The notes under the pieces: generated by a model
Told to the model about the DNA's origin: nothing
The model's input: the letters and a program-made list of their open reading frames with translations, nothing else
Databases searched by the model: none
Program-made: the position numbers and the translations under genes
Part shown: positions 44,310 to 56,542 of the stretch, piece by piece
Position numbering within the stretch: the stretch's first letter is position 1
Layout of the letters: each line of letters starts with the position of its first letter
Source: Coprinellus micaceus
Taxonomy: Eukaryota; Basidiomycota; Agaricomycetes; Agaricales; Psathyrellaceae
Assembly (NCBI GenBank): GCA_951394405.1
Contig: OX596345.1
Span: 1,054,001 to 1,118,000 of the forward strand
Length of the DNA: 64,000 nucleotides
Reading direction: 5' to 3'

Positions 44310-45608
44310 TTCCCCCCACGGAACAATGCAAATATTCCATACTTTGTTATATCCTGTGCGTTTCGAGCAATGCTCAGAAACGCTGTGGAACGGGAACGTC
44401 GACATGAAGCTTTTGGATAGGGATAGGCTTTCAAATGGGGGAAAGCCAGAGGGTTGGCTCAAGGTGTGCATGCGACGATCGACGCGCAGCCCATGGAAGG
44501 TGCTGGTAGAATAGGTGGGTTCGATGGGGTGAGCCTGTGCACTTAACTCCATGTACGAGGAGCATCCCCGGTCAGGCTGGGAAAAGAGCTGGGATGCGTA
44601 CGAGGGTGCCGAAATGTTGGTGACATGCACTCGTTTTTTTGGTGGAGTGAAGGACAGCAGGTTTAGCGTTGCTGGGTAGGACTTTTTACTTTACTTTGCC
44701 TCGCGGAAGTGGGTGTAACGTGTACGACTGCATCAAGTTGTCTGGTCGGCGTCAACGCGGAATCGAATTCGTTCCCCAGTAAGATGAGTGGGGGAGGATG
44801 ACCACCTCCATGCCTACCAAACAAGCGCCGATACTGGATTGATCGTCTGATCGCAAATTTGTTCTTGTCCTCGTACCACCACCACCGTACCATACACACT
44901 CACCCTCCTAAGCTCTCAGGCACCGTTACGCCGTCGCATAGGCCGTCGATACCTGAACCTGAACCTGGCACGGTCCTAAGCACAACCTCTTGTCCTACTC
45001 GTCGTCCCCCAGGCGAACTTGGGGCTGGAAATCAAACTAGTTTTAGTTCTGAGATTTAGTACTACTTCGGAGCTGATCTCGGGCTCTGGGACTCTCGCTT
45101 GGTCCGTGTTAGATGGGAGAGCGCGGGTTAACGGATGAAGACGATCTCGAGGGGAGTTATGTGCAGGAGGTTCTGCGCTTTACTGTGCAAGATATTCTTC
45201 TGGTAAGTCTAAGCTTGCCCGTATTCCTAGTCTCCCCTAGCCGGACTGATGAAAATGTGATATCAAATATCCTTACACTTTGCCAGTTGACGACAATGAC
45301 CCAACCGCCTCCCTCGCACAGATATCCTACTTAAACCCTTCGAATTGGCCGAAAACGTTGACCGCCCGAGACTGGCTCCCGACCATCGTTGCTTGAATTG
45401 TGCTCTCTGCGTCCTTGCGACAGGAATCATGGTGCCGTTCGCGGGTTTAATTTAACTTGACGTTTTAGGAAGGGGTCCGGCCGTGTTACATGACATTCGC
45501 CTCATGTTGCACAGCACGGACAATACAAGACCAGGGCAGTGAATCAGCCTTGTGCTTCCCTTCCCTTCACCTCGCCCACCTCCACCCAGGCAAACTGCTC
45601 CCCCAAGG
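44310..45608. repeat. Outer part of the inverted repeat arm and spacer before the NACHT gene
   Basis: 44310-44520 is the inverted match of 40050-40260, and 44810-45080 belongs to the three-copy block. 45080-45608 is the upstream region of the NACHT-TPR gene; no TATA box is clear. No gene is recognised. Confidence 0.45.
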
Positions 45609-48600
45609 ATGCCTTCACCATTCAACGTCCGGCATCCCCCACAAGCAGCGAACTGGTCACGCGGTGTATTCTGTGGGCTAAGGCTCGCTGAAAGTCGTAG
45701 TGGTCACTCGAGCACCCTCCAGGCCCTCCTCGCGTACCCAAATCCATGGGAACCCCGTACACTCACAAGAAGCGGTGCAGACGCCCCTACCTTGGACCCC
45801 GAAGGTAACCGCTCAGTTGCCCCATTCCCCGAGCCCCCTTCTGACAATTCGGAAGACATCAACACCACAACTTTGTCTGAACTAGAGCCAACGGATGTTG
45901 CACCCCTTTCCCCAAGAAACGATGTGGAGAATGCGGTGCAGACCCCAACTGCCCCATTCCCCGAGCTCCCTTCCGACGATTCGGAAGACATCGAAACCAC
46001 AACTTCGTCTGAACTAGAGCCAACGGATGTTGCACCCCTCTCCTCAGAAAACCATGCGGAGAACGCGGTGCGGAGTCCAGCTGCCCCATTCCCCGAGCCC
46101 CCTTTTAACGATTCGGAAGACATTGAAACTACAACTTCGTCTGAACTAGAGCCAACGGATGTTGCACCCCTCTCCTCAGAAAACCATGCGGAGAACGCGG
46201 TGCGGAGTCCAGCTGCCCCATTCCCCGAGCCCCCTTTTAACGATTCGGAAGACATTGAAACTACAACTTCGCCTGAACTAGAGCCAACGGACGTTGCACC
46301 CCCTTCCCCAAGAAACGATGTGGAGAACCCGGTGCAGACCCTAGCTGCCGTTGCGCCCCCCTCACAGCCAGATGGTTTGTCCAGCGCCCTTGCGTCTTCT
46401 CACCCAATTCCGGAATGCGTACCAGGGCCATCTACGTCTACCTCGCTTCAGCACTCTCGAGGAGGATCAGAAATGCTACCGAACCCACTTCCAGAGCTTC
46501 CAACACGAGCGGAAGGACAACCACGACCTTTCAACCACTTCGATTCATCTAGGCACCATTATGGACCCTCTTGTGAGTGCCATCTCCTAAGTCTTACCCT
46601 ACACATCTCATCTATCGCCCTTTAGTCACGTCTACGACTATTAATGAGGGCCCAAGAACGGAGATCAAGCATATTGAAAATGCTCACTTTGCGGGTGATC
46701 GTGAGTTCGGCGCCTTCTTCCACTTGGCGTGTAGGCTGAGCACTCTTGTAGCAAGCGCTTTGCTCTGGCAAACTCTACCTAAGCAGCGAGACTTGAGCGG
46801 CCAATATAGCGTTTACCTTGAGGGGAGTAGGGAAGACACAGTCCAGGACGCACTAAGCTGGATGAGAGATCCCAGCTCGGAGCTCGCATTCTTCATTTAC
46901 GGACCGGCGGGGCTGGGAAAGTCTATGCTCGCTCGCCATCTCACCCATCGCATCCATGCAGAGGGTCGTCTCGCGGCTTCTGTGTCTCTCAATTCCTTAC
47001 CAAGTGACGCCCGGGGCCCGGAGAGTGTTGTGAAGTTGCTCGCACGGGAAATTGCGGAGGCTTACCCCAGGGCCATTCCTGCAATACATAAAGCCATCCG
47101 TTCATACAAAGGAGCCCAATTGGTGGATCACGTCAAAGGGTATCTGGGTGACCCTGTACGGTCCTTGGGCCTTCGTGACCCGCTCATCGTGCTCTTCGAC
47201 GCTATCGACGAATGGGAATCCCATGCAGCCCTCATCAAAGCCCTCTCCTCCCTTACTCCCTCCCAGTTTCCAGTCAAATTTATCCTTCTCGGTCGCTCGG
47301 ATCCTCGCGCTCGCGGGTTCACAGAGGATTCAATTCGCCCGTATCCACTTCAGCCCGTGTCAACGATCATTATGGAACAGTACTTCAAGGAGCAGTTTGA
47401 GGACGTAGAGTGGGAAAGTGGGCAACACCCGGGGCCATGGCGGATCACACAGCTCGCCGAACTTGCCAACGGGCTGTTCATCTGGGCGACGGTTGCGTGC
47501 TCCCTTTTGCAGAAGAGGCTAAGCCGCTTGTCCCCCAACGAAATCCTCGATTCCATTCTCGCCGCACGTCAAAGCTTAGGGGATAGCGAGCGATTAGCAA
47601 CCCTATATCATCAAGCGATCGTGTGGCTCTTTCCGGATTCCGACGACCAAGACCTCTTCCGGGAGTACTTTGGCGCAACACTTGCTCTTCAAGAGCCTCT
47701 CCCGATTGCTGGTTTTTCGGCCCTGGCCAATATACGGATTCCCGCCATCAGCACCATCCAAGCCAATCTCAAGGCCTTGCAGATTCGGCAAGCCAGGGAT
47801 TACGAGGGGGACGTCATGGTTTACCCAGCCAACACCATTTTCCACTCGTCACTGTTGGAGTACCTGAAGAGTACCTCTACACCACCGCACATTGCCTTCC
47901 ATATCCCACTTCTCGGTGGTCATTCCCAACTAGCTCAATGCTGCCTCAAGGAGCTTCCACGTTTCCTCCCCAGCGCTCAGCACCTCGATCCCATTCACCT
48001 TCCTAGCCAACGGCAGTACGCAGTGAAATACCTTGTGACGCACATTCACTTGGGAAGCCCGCCGGTCCAGCCAGGCTCGGGTAACATTGAGCGGGATGGA
48101 TTGGAGCTCTGCAGTGCCCTGGAGCAGATTGGAATCAACTCGATGGGGCAATGGGGGTCTCTGTTGGTCCGGTTGTTCAAACGAGGGACAGCGGCGAACC
48201 ACACAGATTACGCTGGGTACGCTGAGAACCAGGTAGCGCAATTGCTACAGGATGTGGCCAAGACATTGGGGGCTGGGGATATATTTCCACTTCCCACGTC
48301 ATTCCAGATATCCTGCTTGGAGGTGGCAGTCCGGCTTCGACCTGAGGATGGGAGAATTTGGGGTGACCTGGGATGGGCTTTATTGGACGCGGCAGTGGAG
48401 ACCAGTTCTATCGATGCAAGCACACGAGCTGTAGTTGCTCAACGAAATGCGCTGGACACTGTGGGTGGGATTGGGGGGGATGGCGAGAGAGAGTCCTCCT
48501 TAGCGTCTGCACTGCGTTGGCGCTTTGAACTTGCTAGGAAAACCGAAGACCTGGATCGGGCTATAGCACTTCACCGTGACGGTCTTGCCCTACGCCCACC

Positions 48601-51600
48601 AGGCCACGACAGGCGTGCGGCGTCTGCAAGTAGTCTCGCTGAGGCCCTCTACTCACGCGCCAAGCAATCATGGCCAACCCACAACATGGATGCGGCGATC
48701 TATCGGGCGTGGGTGGTGCTGCAAAACTACCCACTGCCAGGACATCCCTACCGAGGCCGACCTCTAAGGGACCTTGCAGTCTCCCTCCACTTGCGTGGTG
48801 AGAAATTAGGTTGGATTCCTGACTTGTACGAGGCGATTTATCTGGAAAGAGATGTGCTGAGGCATCACACACCAGAACACCTAGCCTACCTTCAGTCTCT
48901 GCCAGACCTCACCGCCTCCCTCCAGTCGCGCGCCGCAAGCTCAGGGTTGGCTGGTCTGAAGAGGGAGACCCTTGAGCACCACACAGTGGGACATCCAAAT
49001 CCTACCAGTTCTCTCACGGAGGCAGCCGTCTCGTTGCTCTCTCGCGCTAAAAGGTCAGAGTCGATTCTTGACATGGATGAGGCAGTTCACCTGCTGGGGG
49101 AGGTGCTAGAACACCGCCCTCAGGAAAACCCATACGATGCTGAGCCTCACGTTCGCCTCTCCGACTGCCACCACCGCCATCATGGGGAATCTGGGTCGAG
49201 TCCTGACTTAGATGAAGCAGTTCGTCTGAGTAGGGAGGCTCTCCAGCATCGGGCAGGGCATGCAGACCGTGCCATGCCGCTCAGGTGCCTTGCCGACTCC
49301 CTCCACTACCGCTTCCACCAAGTCGGTTCCATGCGCGATCTCACCGAAGCGATTGCTCTGGAAAGAGAATTCCTTGAACTGTACCCCCCAGGCCATGAAC
49401 GTCGCGCGACGACCTTCCGCAATCTCGTCACCTCATACCGCATCCTCTTCGAGAAGACAGGGTCTGTTCCAGACATTGACGAGGCAATCTGTCTCGGCAG
49501 GGAGGCGCTCCAGCATCAGCCAACAGGCCATCCATACCGTATTCCCTCGCTTGGTGCCCTTGTCGACTCCCTCCTCTCCCGCTTCCGCCGGCTCGAGTCC
49601 ATGAGCGACCTGACCGAAGCGATTACTCTGGAAAGGGAAGTCCTTGAACTATACCCCCCAGGCGGTGAATTTCGCGCAATGGTGGTACACAATCTCGCCG
49701 TCTTACACCACACTCTTTTCATGAAATCAGGGTCAGTTTCCGACAACGACGAGGCAACCCGTCTCAGCAGGGAGGCCCTCCAGCATCAGCCAGCAGGCCA
49801 TGCAGACCGTACCGTTTCGCTTAGTACCCTTGTCGACTCCCTCCTCTCCCGCTTCCGCCAGGTTGAGTCCATGAGCGACCCGACCGATGTGATTGGTCTG
49901 GAAAGAGAAATCCTTGAAATATACCCCCCAGGCCATGAACATCGCCCAACGACTGTCCGCAATCCCGTCACCTCCGAGAAGACAGGGTCTATTCCAGACA
50001 TTGACGAAGCAATCTGTCTCAGCAGGGAGGCCCTCCAACGTCAGCCGGCAGGCCATGCAGACCGTGCCGTTTCGCTTGGGTGCCTTGTAGACTGCCTCTT
50101 CTTGCGCTTCCGCCAGGTCGGAACCATGGACAATCTAACTGAAGCGATTACTCTACAAAGAGAACTCCTTGAACTGTACCCCCCAGGCCATGAACATCGC
50201 GCAAGGGCCGTCCTCAATCTGGCCGCCTTGCGCCTTCTTTCCGCCAAGTCAGGGCCAATTCCCGACATCGACGAAGTAGTCCGTCTGTGCAGGGAGGTGC
50301 TCCAGCATCGGCCAGCAGGGCATGCAGACCGTGCCATTTCGCTCCAGTGCCTTGCCGGGTCCCTCTTCCACCGCTTCGGCCAGGTTGGGTCCGTTGGTGA
50401 TCTGACCGAAACAATTGCTGTGGAGAGAGAGTTGCTTGAACTCCGCCCCCCAGGCCACGAAGCTCGTGCTGAGACTCTCTTAAGTCTCGCCACCTCACAC
50501 TACATTCTCTTCAATCAGTCACGGTCAATCCCTGCCATCGACGAAACAATCCGTCTGTGCAGGGAGGTGCTCCAGCATCGGTCAGCAGGCCATGCAGACC
50601 GTACTGTTTTGCTTCGTGCCCTTGTCGACTCCCTCATCTCCCGCTTCCGCCAGGTTGAGTCCACGAGCGACCTGACCGAAGCGATTGCTCTAGAAAGAGA
50701 ACTCCTTGAACTGTACCCCCCAGGCCATGAACACCGTGCAATGACTATCCGCAACCTCGCCACCTTTCACCACACTCTTTCCACAAAATCAGGGTCAGTT
50801 TCCGACATTGATGAAACGATCCGTCTGTACAAGGAAGTGCTCAAGCATCAGCCAGCGGGCCATGCATACCGTGCCTTTTCGGTCGGGCGCCTTGTCAACT
50901 CCCTTTCCGCCCGCTTCCACAAGGTTGGGTCCACGAGCGACCTGACCGAAGCGATTGCTCTGGAAAGAGAACTCCTTGAACTGTACCCCCCAGGCCATGA
51001 ACACCGTGCAATGACTATCCGCAACCTCGCCACCTTTCACTACATTCTCTCCGAGAAGACAGGGTCTATTCCAAACATTGACGAGGCAATCCATCTCAGC
51101 AGGGAGGCACTCCAGGATCATTCAGCAGGCCATGCAGACCGTGCCGATTTTCTCAGGTGCCTTGTCGACTGCCTCTCCTGGCGCTTCCGCCAGGTCGGAA
51201 CCATGGACAATCTAACTGAAGCGATTACTCTACAAAGAGAACTCCTTGAACTGTACCCCCCAGGCCATGGACATCGCGCAAGGACTGCCTTCGGTCTCGC
51301 CGCCTTACACCTTCTTTCCGCCGAGTCAGGGCCGATTCTCAACATCGACGAAGTAATCTGTCTGTGCAGGGAGGCGCTCCAGCATTGGTCAGCAGGGCAT
51401 GCAGACCGTGCCATTTTGCTCCAGTGCCTTGTCAACTCTCTCTCCTTGCGCTTCGACCAGATCGGATCCATGGGTGATCTGACCGAACAGATTTCTCTAG
51501 AAAGAGAGCTGCTTGAACTCCACCTCCCAGGCCACGAACATCGCCCACGGACCCTCAAGGGCCTTGCCGTCTTACTCCGCTCTCTCTCTGAGAAATCGGG

Positions 51601-51733
51601 GTCCCCCACTCATCTCAACGAGGCAATTGACCTAGAGCGAGAGGCCGACGCAATGAACGAAACAACCATTGCGACGATTCCGATTCTGCTTCATCCCCTT
51701 CAAACACCTCGTCACATCGCGCCCTCCCATTAG
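45609..51733 (+). CDS. NACHT-TPR STAND protein (fungal NLR-like) with N-terminal 44-residue repeats
   Basis: Two exons (45609-46572 and 46626-51733; a 53-base intron with GTGAGT and CCTTTAG) give about 2023 residues. I choose ATG 45609 (MPSPFNVRHPP); the frame above it opens only with GTG. Residues of about 70-246 are four copies of a 44-residue Pro/Glu/Ser/Thr-rich acidic repeat. A NACHT domain follows near 410: Walker A GPAGLGKS, Walker B LIVLFDAIDEW, sensor FILLGRSDPRARGF. From about 960 to the end are TPR-like repeats with cores such as DLTEAIALERELLELYPPGH and DIDEAIRLSREALQHQPAGH. STAND proteins act as ligand-gated oligomerising switches; in fungi they are linked to non-self recognition. 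No CHAT or other effector domain follows the repeats, and the N-terminus has no known effector fold. Confidence 0.85.
45819..46346 (+). repeat. Four tandem 132-bp coding repeats
   Basis: Units start at 45819, 45951, 46083 and 46215 (each opening GCCCCATTCCCCGAG). They encode 44 residues with the core SELEPTDVAP. Units 2 and 3 are almost identical through their second halves, pointing to recent copying. Confidence 0.9.
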
Positions 51734-54500
51734 ACACCCCGCCATCACCGTTCGTACACGTATACTAATAGTAAGTGCTCGCCCCGCTCGCGGAGTGTCT
51801 CTTACACTCCTCATACTCGCGGAATCTGACCGTCTTATCCTGCAGGTCAAGTTTCCTGAAGCACCATCGTCGTCCCGTCTCCCCTGCTCTTATAATGCCC
51901 CCTTACTATGTACATTCAACCTCATGGCCTTCGTTTTATTCGCATTCACTTATTCGCATTCACCGAGTCGACATATCTCTTCCTATGCCAGACGGATTTA
52001 CTCTTTACCTTTTTGCCTTATCCCTTCCTATGCCAGACCAATCTTACTCTTTCCCTTTTCTTCTTCTTCTTCATAGTTATCTTACCCTTCTCTCTACTGT
52101 ATTGACCGAAGCTCTCGTGCTCAACAGACGTTGGATCGCGGTACCACCGAACGTTTTTGCCTCATCTACACTTTATCGATTATCATCGTCTCGCGCAGCC
52201 ATACCATACTGTACTTTATACTCTGTGACTCCCTACCACTATCATAATTTCTCGGCCCGCCTATGAGCCCATCTGAACGTTTCTCTCAATCGGCGTCCTC
52301 CCTGCGCACTCATTGACACCACCCGTGCTTCCAGGACCTCGACAACCAAACCTTCTTCACGGCGGCGGCGGCGCCTTCCCCTCCGTAAGACCACCGTGGC
52401 CAAGCGCCTTCGATGCTTCAACAACGACTCGGGTATCGTAGAAACCTGACTGAAGAAGGTGCAACGCATTGAGAAACGTTCGGGCGACCCTATGCCTACT
52501 ACTGTAGGATCGAAAGGCAGAGCCCCGGTAGTGGACCGCGAAGAGGAGGCAGAGCGGAGAGAGAGAGCCGTCAGACGTCGAAAAACTTCGAAACGGCTGA
52601 GTCGGTCTTGATTCAGAGCGAAGGATGGTACGGAGACTCGGCAAAGGTCGGAATCGCAGGTTGCATGCTCATCGCCAACTGAATAGCGCAGACACCACAG
52701 GCGTGAGTCCTGGGAGAGGGGGTCTGGTGAGGTCGACGCCGTGTTGTCCCTTCCACCTCCCGAGTTCGGAGTTCGGGGTCAGATCTGGCTTTTGTAAGTC
52801 AGCTTGAAGCCAGCCTACTACATACCCTTCCGCCTGGTCGAGCGCGTTTAGGGGCCGGTGCGGATGCTTGAGTTGTCCGTGCAGGAACGGGGCTCCCACC
52901 CGCTCCCGTGAGGTTCTATAAAGGTGAAAATGCGGTTGGGGGTAGGGGTGCGTCGAGAGGATGGTGGAGAGGGTCTGAGAGGCGATGGCGCCGCGTGTGG
53001 GTTGCTGTTGGCAGTAGACGAAGCAAAGATCCAGGAGTCGACGCTTCAACAACGACTCGGGTATCGTGGAAACCTGACTGAAGAAGCACCTTGGGGACGG
53101 TCCAGGCCACCCTATGCATACTGCCAACAGGTCGAAAGGGCAAAGAGCCGACGGTGGACCGTACTGAGGGCGTTCAAATATCGGAACGTCGAAGTCGGTA
53201 TTGAGCGAAGGACGGTACGAAGAGACTCAGGGAAGGTCGGAATCACAGGCTGCATGCTCATCGCCAAATGAATAGCGATACTTATTACTTCACAGCGGCT
53301 TCCTGGGTAGCGTACTTACTGGCACGAAGCGCGGGTACCTGGGAATCAGGGGGTTGTGATAGCGGGGTGGGTTTGGTAATGCCGACGCGCTATGTTGTCC
53401 GACATTCACGATACAGTGCTGGTAGGGGCGCAAGCTCCTTGTGCGAATACCATAAATTGCCTCTGGGTCGAAGACGAAGTGCGCTTCCGTGCCTCATCCA
53501 ACGCACCCTGGGTTCGAAGGTTTGAGCGAGTGGAGTGGGGAGCGGATCGATTATGGTCGGAGTGCGGCGCTGGGCTCGCGTTCGTTCGGGGGCGAGTTGA
53601 GCTCGCTAAGGGGGAGCCGGAACTCGACGACTCTCACCTCGTTCCCCGTCCCTGCGTTTCAGGTCCTCCCTCCGCCTCGCGTTCGCGTCGGGCTTCGTCG
53701 CTCTTCGGTGGGTGTCATACCTGTCAGGAAAAGGAGGGTATTTGGACGGACGTCTCGGAGGGGAGGAGTAAGGCGTAAGGGACAGGGGACAAGGGAGGGG
53801 GACGTTCGGCTGGTCGCATTATATACTGGGGAATGAGGAAGGCTGTCCTTCGTCTCTGTTTTCATAGGACCAGGAAACTTGAACATCGTCGTTGCGGCAT
53901 GCCGGTCGCCCACCGCTGCTCGAATTGAGGTGCAGTGGCGTGGGGAGAGCTTTGGATCCGGTAGAGGGGGAGAGCTTGTTAGGTCGGGTTATGGATTGTG
54001 CGAGGAGAGGCGGGTGTGCGGAGGATATCGTGAGTACCTGGGATGACGATTTCGTGCTTGCTGTGACAAAGGGACATCCACGATCCATCCTCCGGCGTCC
54101 AGTGGGTGGCAAACACCCAGGATCCCATGAGGCGTCCGTTGAGAGGCAAATCTAAGAATTGGAAGAGGGAGGGATGGGGGCCGCGTAGGGCGGAAGGCAG
54201 CGAGAGAGGTGTTAGGCCAGAGCATACGTCCAGGGAGAGACGGATGTGGGCGGACCATCGGGTAGCCAAACGCCGTTAAACCAGGCCATTCGTCCATCGG
54301 TCGAGCGGGGAGGGAGTCATCACGTCGGTGCGAGGGGAGCGTTGCCATACGAGTCCGGGTGGTGAGGGCGGAAGCCTGTACTTCATCGGTCACACTAGGT
54401 GGGGCTGTTGGGTCTCTCCTTCCTACAGAGAGGCTGGCACAGTCAATGTAAGGAAAAGGGGCAGACCCAGCGTCATTGATTGGCCTTGGCGCTAAACCTC
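51734..54500. repeat. Region with a ~270-bp direct duplication and an uncertain minus-strand frame
   Basis: 52405-52690 and 53040-53275 are diverged direct copies (shared CTTCAACAACGACTCGGGTA, AACCTGACTGAAGAAG, and GCATGCTCATCGCCAA near the end). 51770-51845 looks like an intron in the 3' leader-out of the NACHT gene (GTAAGTGC to CTGCAG). On the minus strand 54269-54030 reads smoothly (SLFQFLDLPLNGRLMGSW and HSKHEIVIP before a GTACTC donor) and may be one exon of an unknown gene, but I cannot complete it. Confidence 0.4.
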
Positions 54501-55437
54501 TACAGTCATCCATCAATAAACGTGACACAATCACAGAACATGACAGGGGCGCGAAATCATACCTCCCTCATCCAGTTCCTCATGAAATTCGATGAAACCT
54601 TCTGTATATTATGGGCATATATCCTGTCTACACAGTGTGGTGCCCCTTTGAAGTGCCTGTGTGAGAAATGAGGGTAAAAATGGGCATCCTCGCTGAATTT
54701 CCCAAAATTTGGGTGATTTTTGAAAATTCCAAGGCTCCTACTTAACTGTGAATCGTATGTATGGCACCAAAGATTGGACAGGTGGGCTTCTCTACACCCC
54801 ACCTTATAATCCTATCAAGATTTTAAGCCAAAGTGCTTCGAGATCATGAAGAAATTGAGCCATTTTGCCCAGGCTGGTATGTCTTAAACCCTTCCCTTGG
54901 GCTTCTCCTGATAAAAATGAGCCTGGGGGGATATTATATGGCTGAGAAGATGCAGCCAAGACCTTTTCAGGTAATCTTAATACCTTCAGTAACAAGAAAT
55001 ATCCAAGGCTGAGTCTATAGAGCCCCGAAAAATCCCAACAACTTCCATCCGGGACTGTAAATACTGTAATTTTTGAATGCATGGACATGTACTGGCACAA
55101 CATGGGGTAAATATGGCTCATATAGCTTCCAGTATTGTTTCTCTGACCTCCTTACACTCTTCCGAGCTCATATTGAGGCAAAGCCCCATTTTGTTGGTCG
55201 GTGTTGGGTGAAAGTAGGGAGGCTGTCACGTTGAGTGATCCGGGCCATAAATGCTCCCGCGCCAGTGGAAGCGCAATTGTAAAACCAGTTTCGGAGCAGC
55301 ACGTCTGAAATTTCGGTATCGTATAGAAGATGGACAGCGCAATACATACATAAAATAATCTCGCCAAATGGTGCAGTGGTTGTGGAGAAAAACGGGACAC
55401 ACCATTTGGGTGTCACGTTTATTGATGGATGACTGTA
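54501..55437. mobile_element. 933-bp Tc1/mariner-superfamily-like non-autonomous element
   Basis: The element spans 54503-55435. The left end CAGTCATCCATCAATAAACG plus TGACAC (26 bases) is repeated exactly inverted at the right end, and both ends are flanked by TA (54501-54502 and 55436-55437). TA target sites and ends opening CAGT are usual for Tc1/mariner and pogo/Fot1-type elements. The interior is visibly more AT-rich than the surroundings and its frames have no DDE/D transposase motif, so it is a non-autonomous derivative. Perfect ends suggest recent activity. Confidence 0.8.
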
Positions 55438-55811
55438 TTTGGCTTCCCTCCTTGGAACTCCGACACCCAAACACCGGTCTCTTTAGAATCTGTCCTTCTC
55501 CCCGAACGCTATAGCCTCCTATTCACCTTTCAACGAGTTATTGTGTAGGTTGTGCGATGCCGTATGCGTAGGACAATGGAGGGGTAAGGGATATATAGGA
55601 GGCGCGGGTGGGATGGGGAGAGGAAGTTTGTTGTGTGTTTCTCTTGGGCTTTTACCTTCCTTTCTCCAGCTTGACCTTCGCTTTCGCCTTCAACTTCTAA
55701 CCACTCTTCCTTTATTTCACTACTTCGACGCTTCGCAGACGACCACGGGTGGTCCCTCTGTCTTCACCTTCCTACCAACCTTCCCCCACCAACCCAACCA
55801 ACCAAGCAAAC
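55438..55811. other. Promoter region of the Ser-rich protein gene
   Basis: A TATATA string near 55590 and a pyrimidine-rich leader lie upstream of the ATG at 55812. No other gene is seen. Confidence 0.45.
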
Positions 55812-56542
55812 ATGCCCCTCTCGACGCGCCCCACCCTGCCCTCGATCCACAGCCTCGACCTGCCCTTCATGCCCCGCTCCAGCTCTTCCCCCTTCTCCGT
55901 GCGTCCTTTCCTTCTCTTTCTCTTCCCACATGAACTAACAGTCGCATGCAGACATCCCGCCGCAGCTCGTCCCTGAGCTCCTCAGAAGAAGAAGAAGAGT
56001 GGTCATCCCGATCACCTTCACCTGCGTCGTCCCTCTCCTCCATATCCTCTTCTGCGTCCTCTTCGTTCTCAGAACCATCCTTCGCGGGACCCCCCTTCTC
56101 GCGACCAGGACCCTCGTGCTACGAAGCACCCCCGCTGCGCGCCTACCCCTCCTCCGCGTCCCTCCGCTCCGTCTCCTCCACCTCCTCCGCATCAGCCTCC
56201 TCAACACGAAACACAAAGCTCCGCCTCGTCCCCTGCGCCCTCGCCGACCTCGACGCCGTCATCCTCGTTCCCTCCCCTCCCCTCTCCCCCTCCTCCCTCT
56301 CACCCAACCCCGCTGAGGGCAAAGGCGGCAAACCCCTAATGCTCACCGGCGCCGCCGCCCAAGCATTCAAGCACCCCTCCGCGCTTAAAGCGCTGGGGAA
56401 GAGCGCAAGGGTGCATCCGTATAGGATTGTTGGGGGGCAGAGTGTGAGGAGGGCGAGTGTTGCGAGTGCGGTGAGTTTGGGAGGATGTGGGAGGGGAGGG
56501 AGTGGGTATGGTGAGGGACGGGGAGGAGGAGGAGGAGTGTAG
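55812..56542 (+). CDS. Ser-rich low-complexity hypothetical protein
   Basis: Two exons (55812-55898 and 55952-56542) with a GTGCGT donor and CATGCAG acceptor give 225 residues. Exon 1 is MPLSTRPTLPSIHSLDLPFM and PRSSSSPF. Exon 2 has an acidic/Ser stretch (SLSSSEEEEEWSSRSPSP), long Ser runs, then a more conserved-looking part TKLRLVPCALADLDAVILVP and GKPLMLTGAAAQAFKHPSAL followed by SARVHPYRIVGG, and a Gly-rich tail. The codon use and clean intron support a real gene. No domain is recognised and it is probably disordered in its first half. A TATATA element lies about 220 bases upstream. Confidence 0.6.

Noticed and set aside
45704..46255. 183-codon minus-strand repeat protein
   Set aside because: It is the antisense of the 132-bp coding repeats of the NACHT-TPR gene. 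The plus frame continues through an intron into a clear NACHT domain.
54557..55474. Minus-strand frames inside the TA-flanked element as a transposase
   Set aside because: None contains the spaced acidic residues or helix-turn-helix expected of a Tc1/mariner or pogo transposase. They are short and AT-driven.
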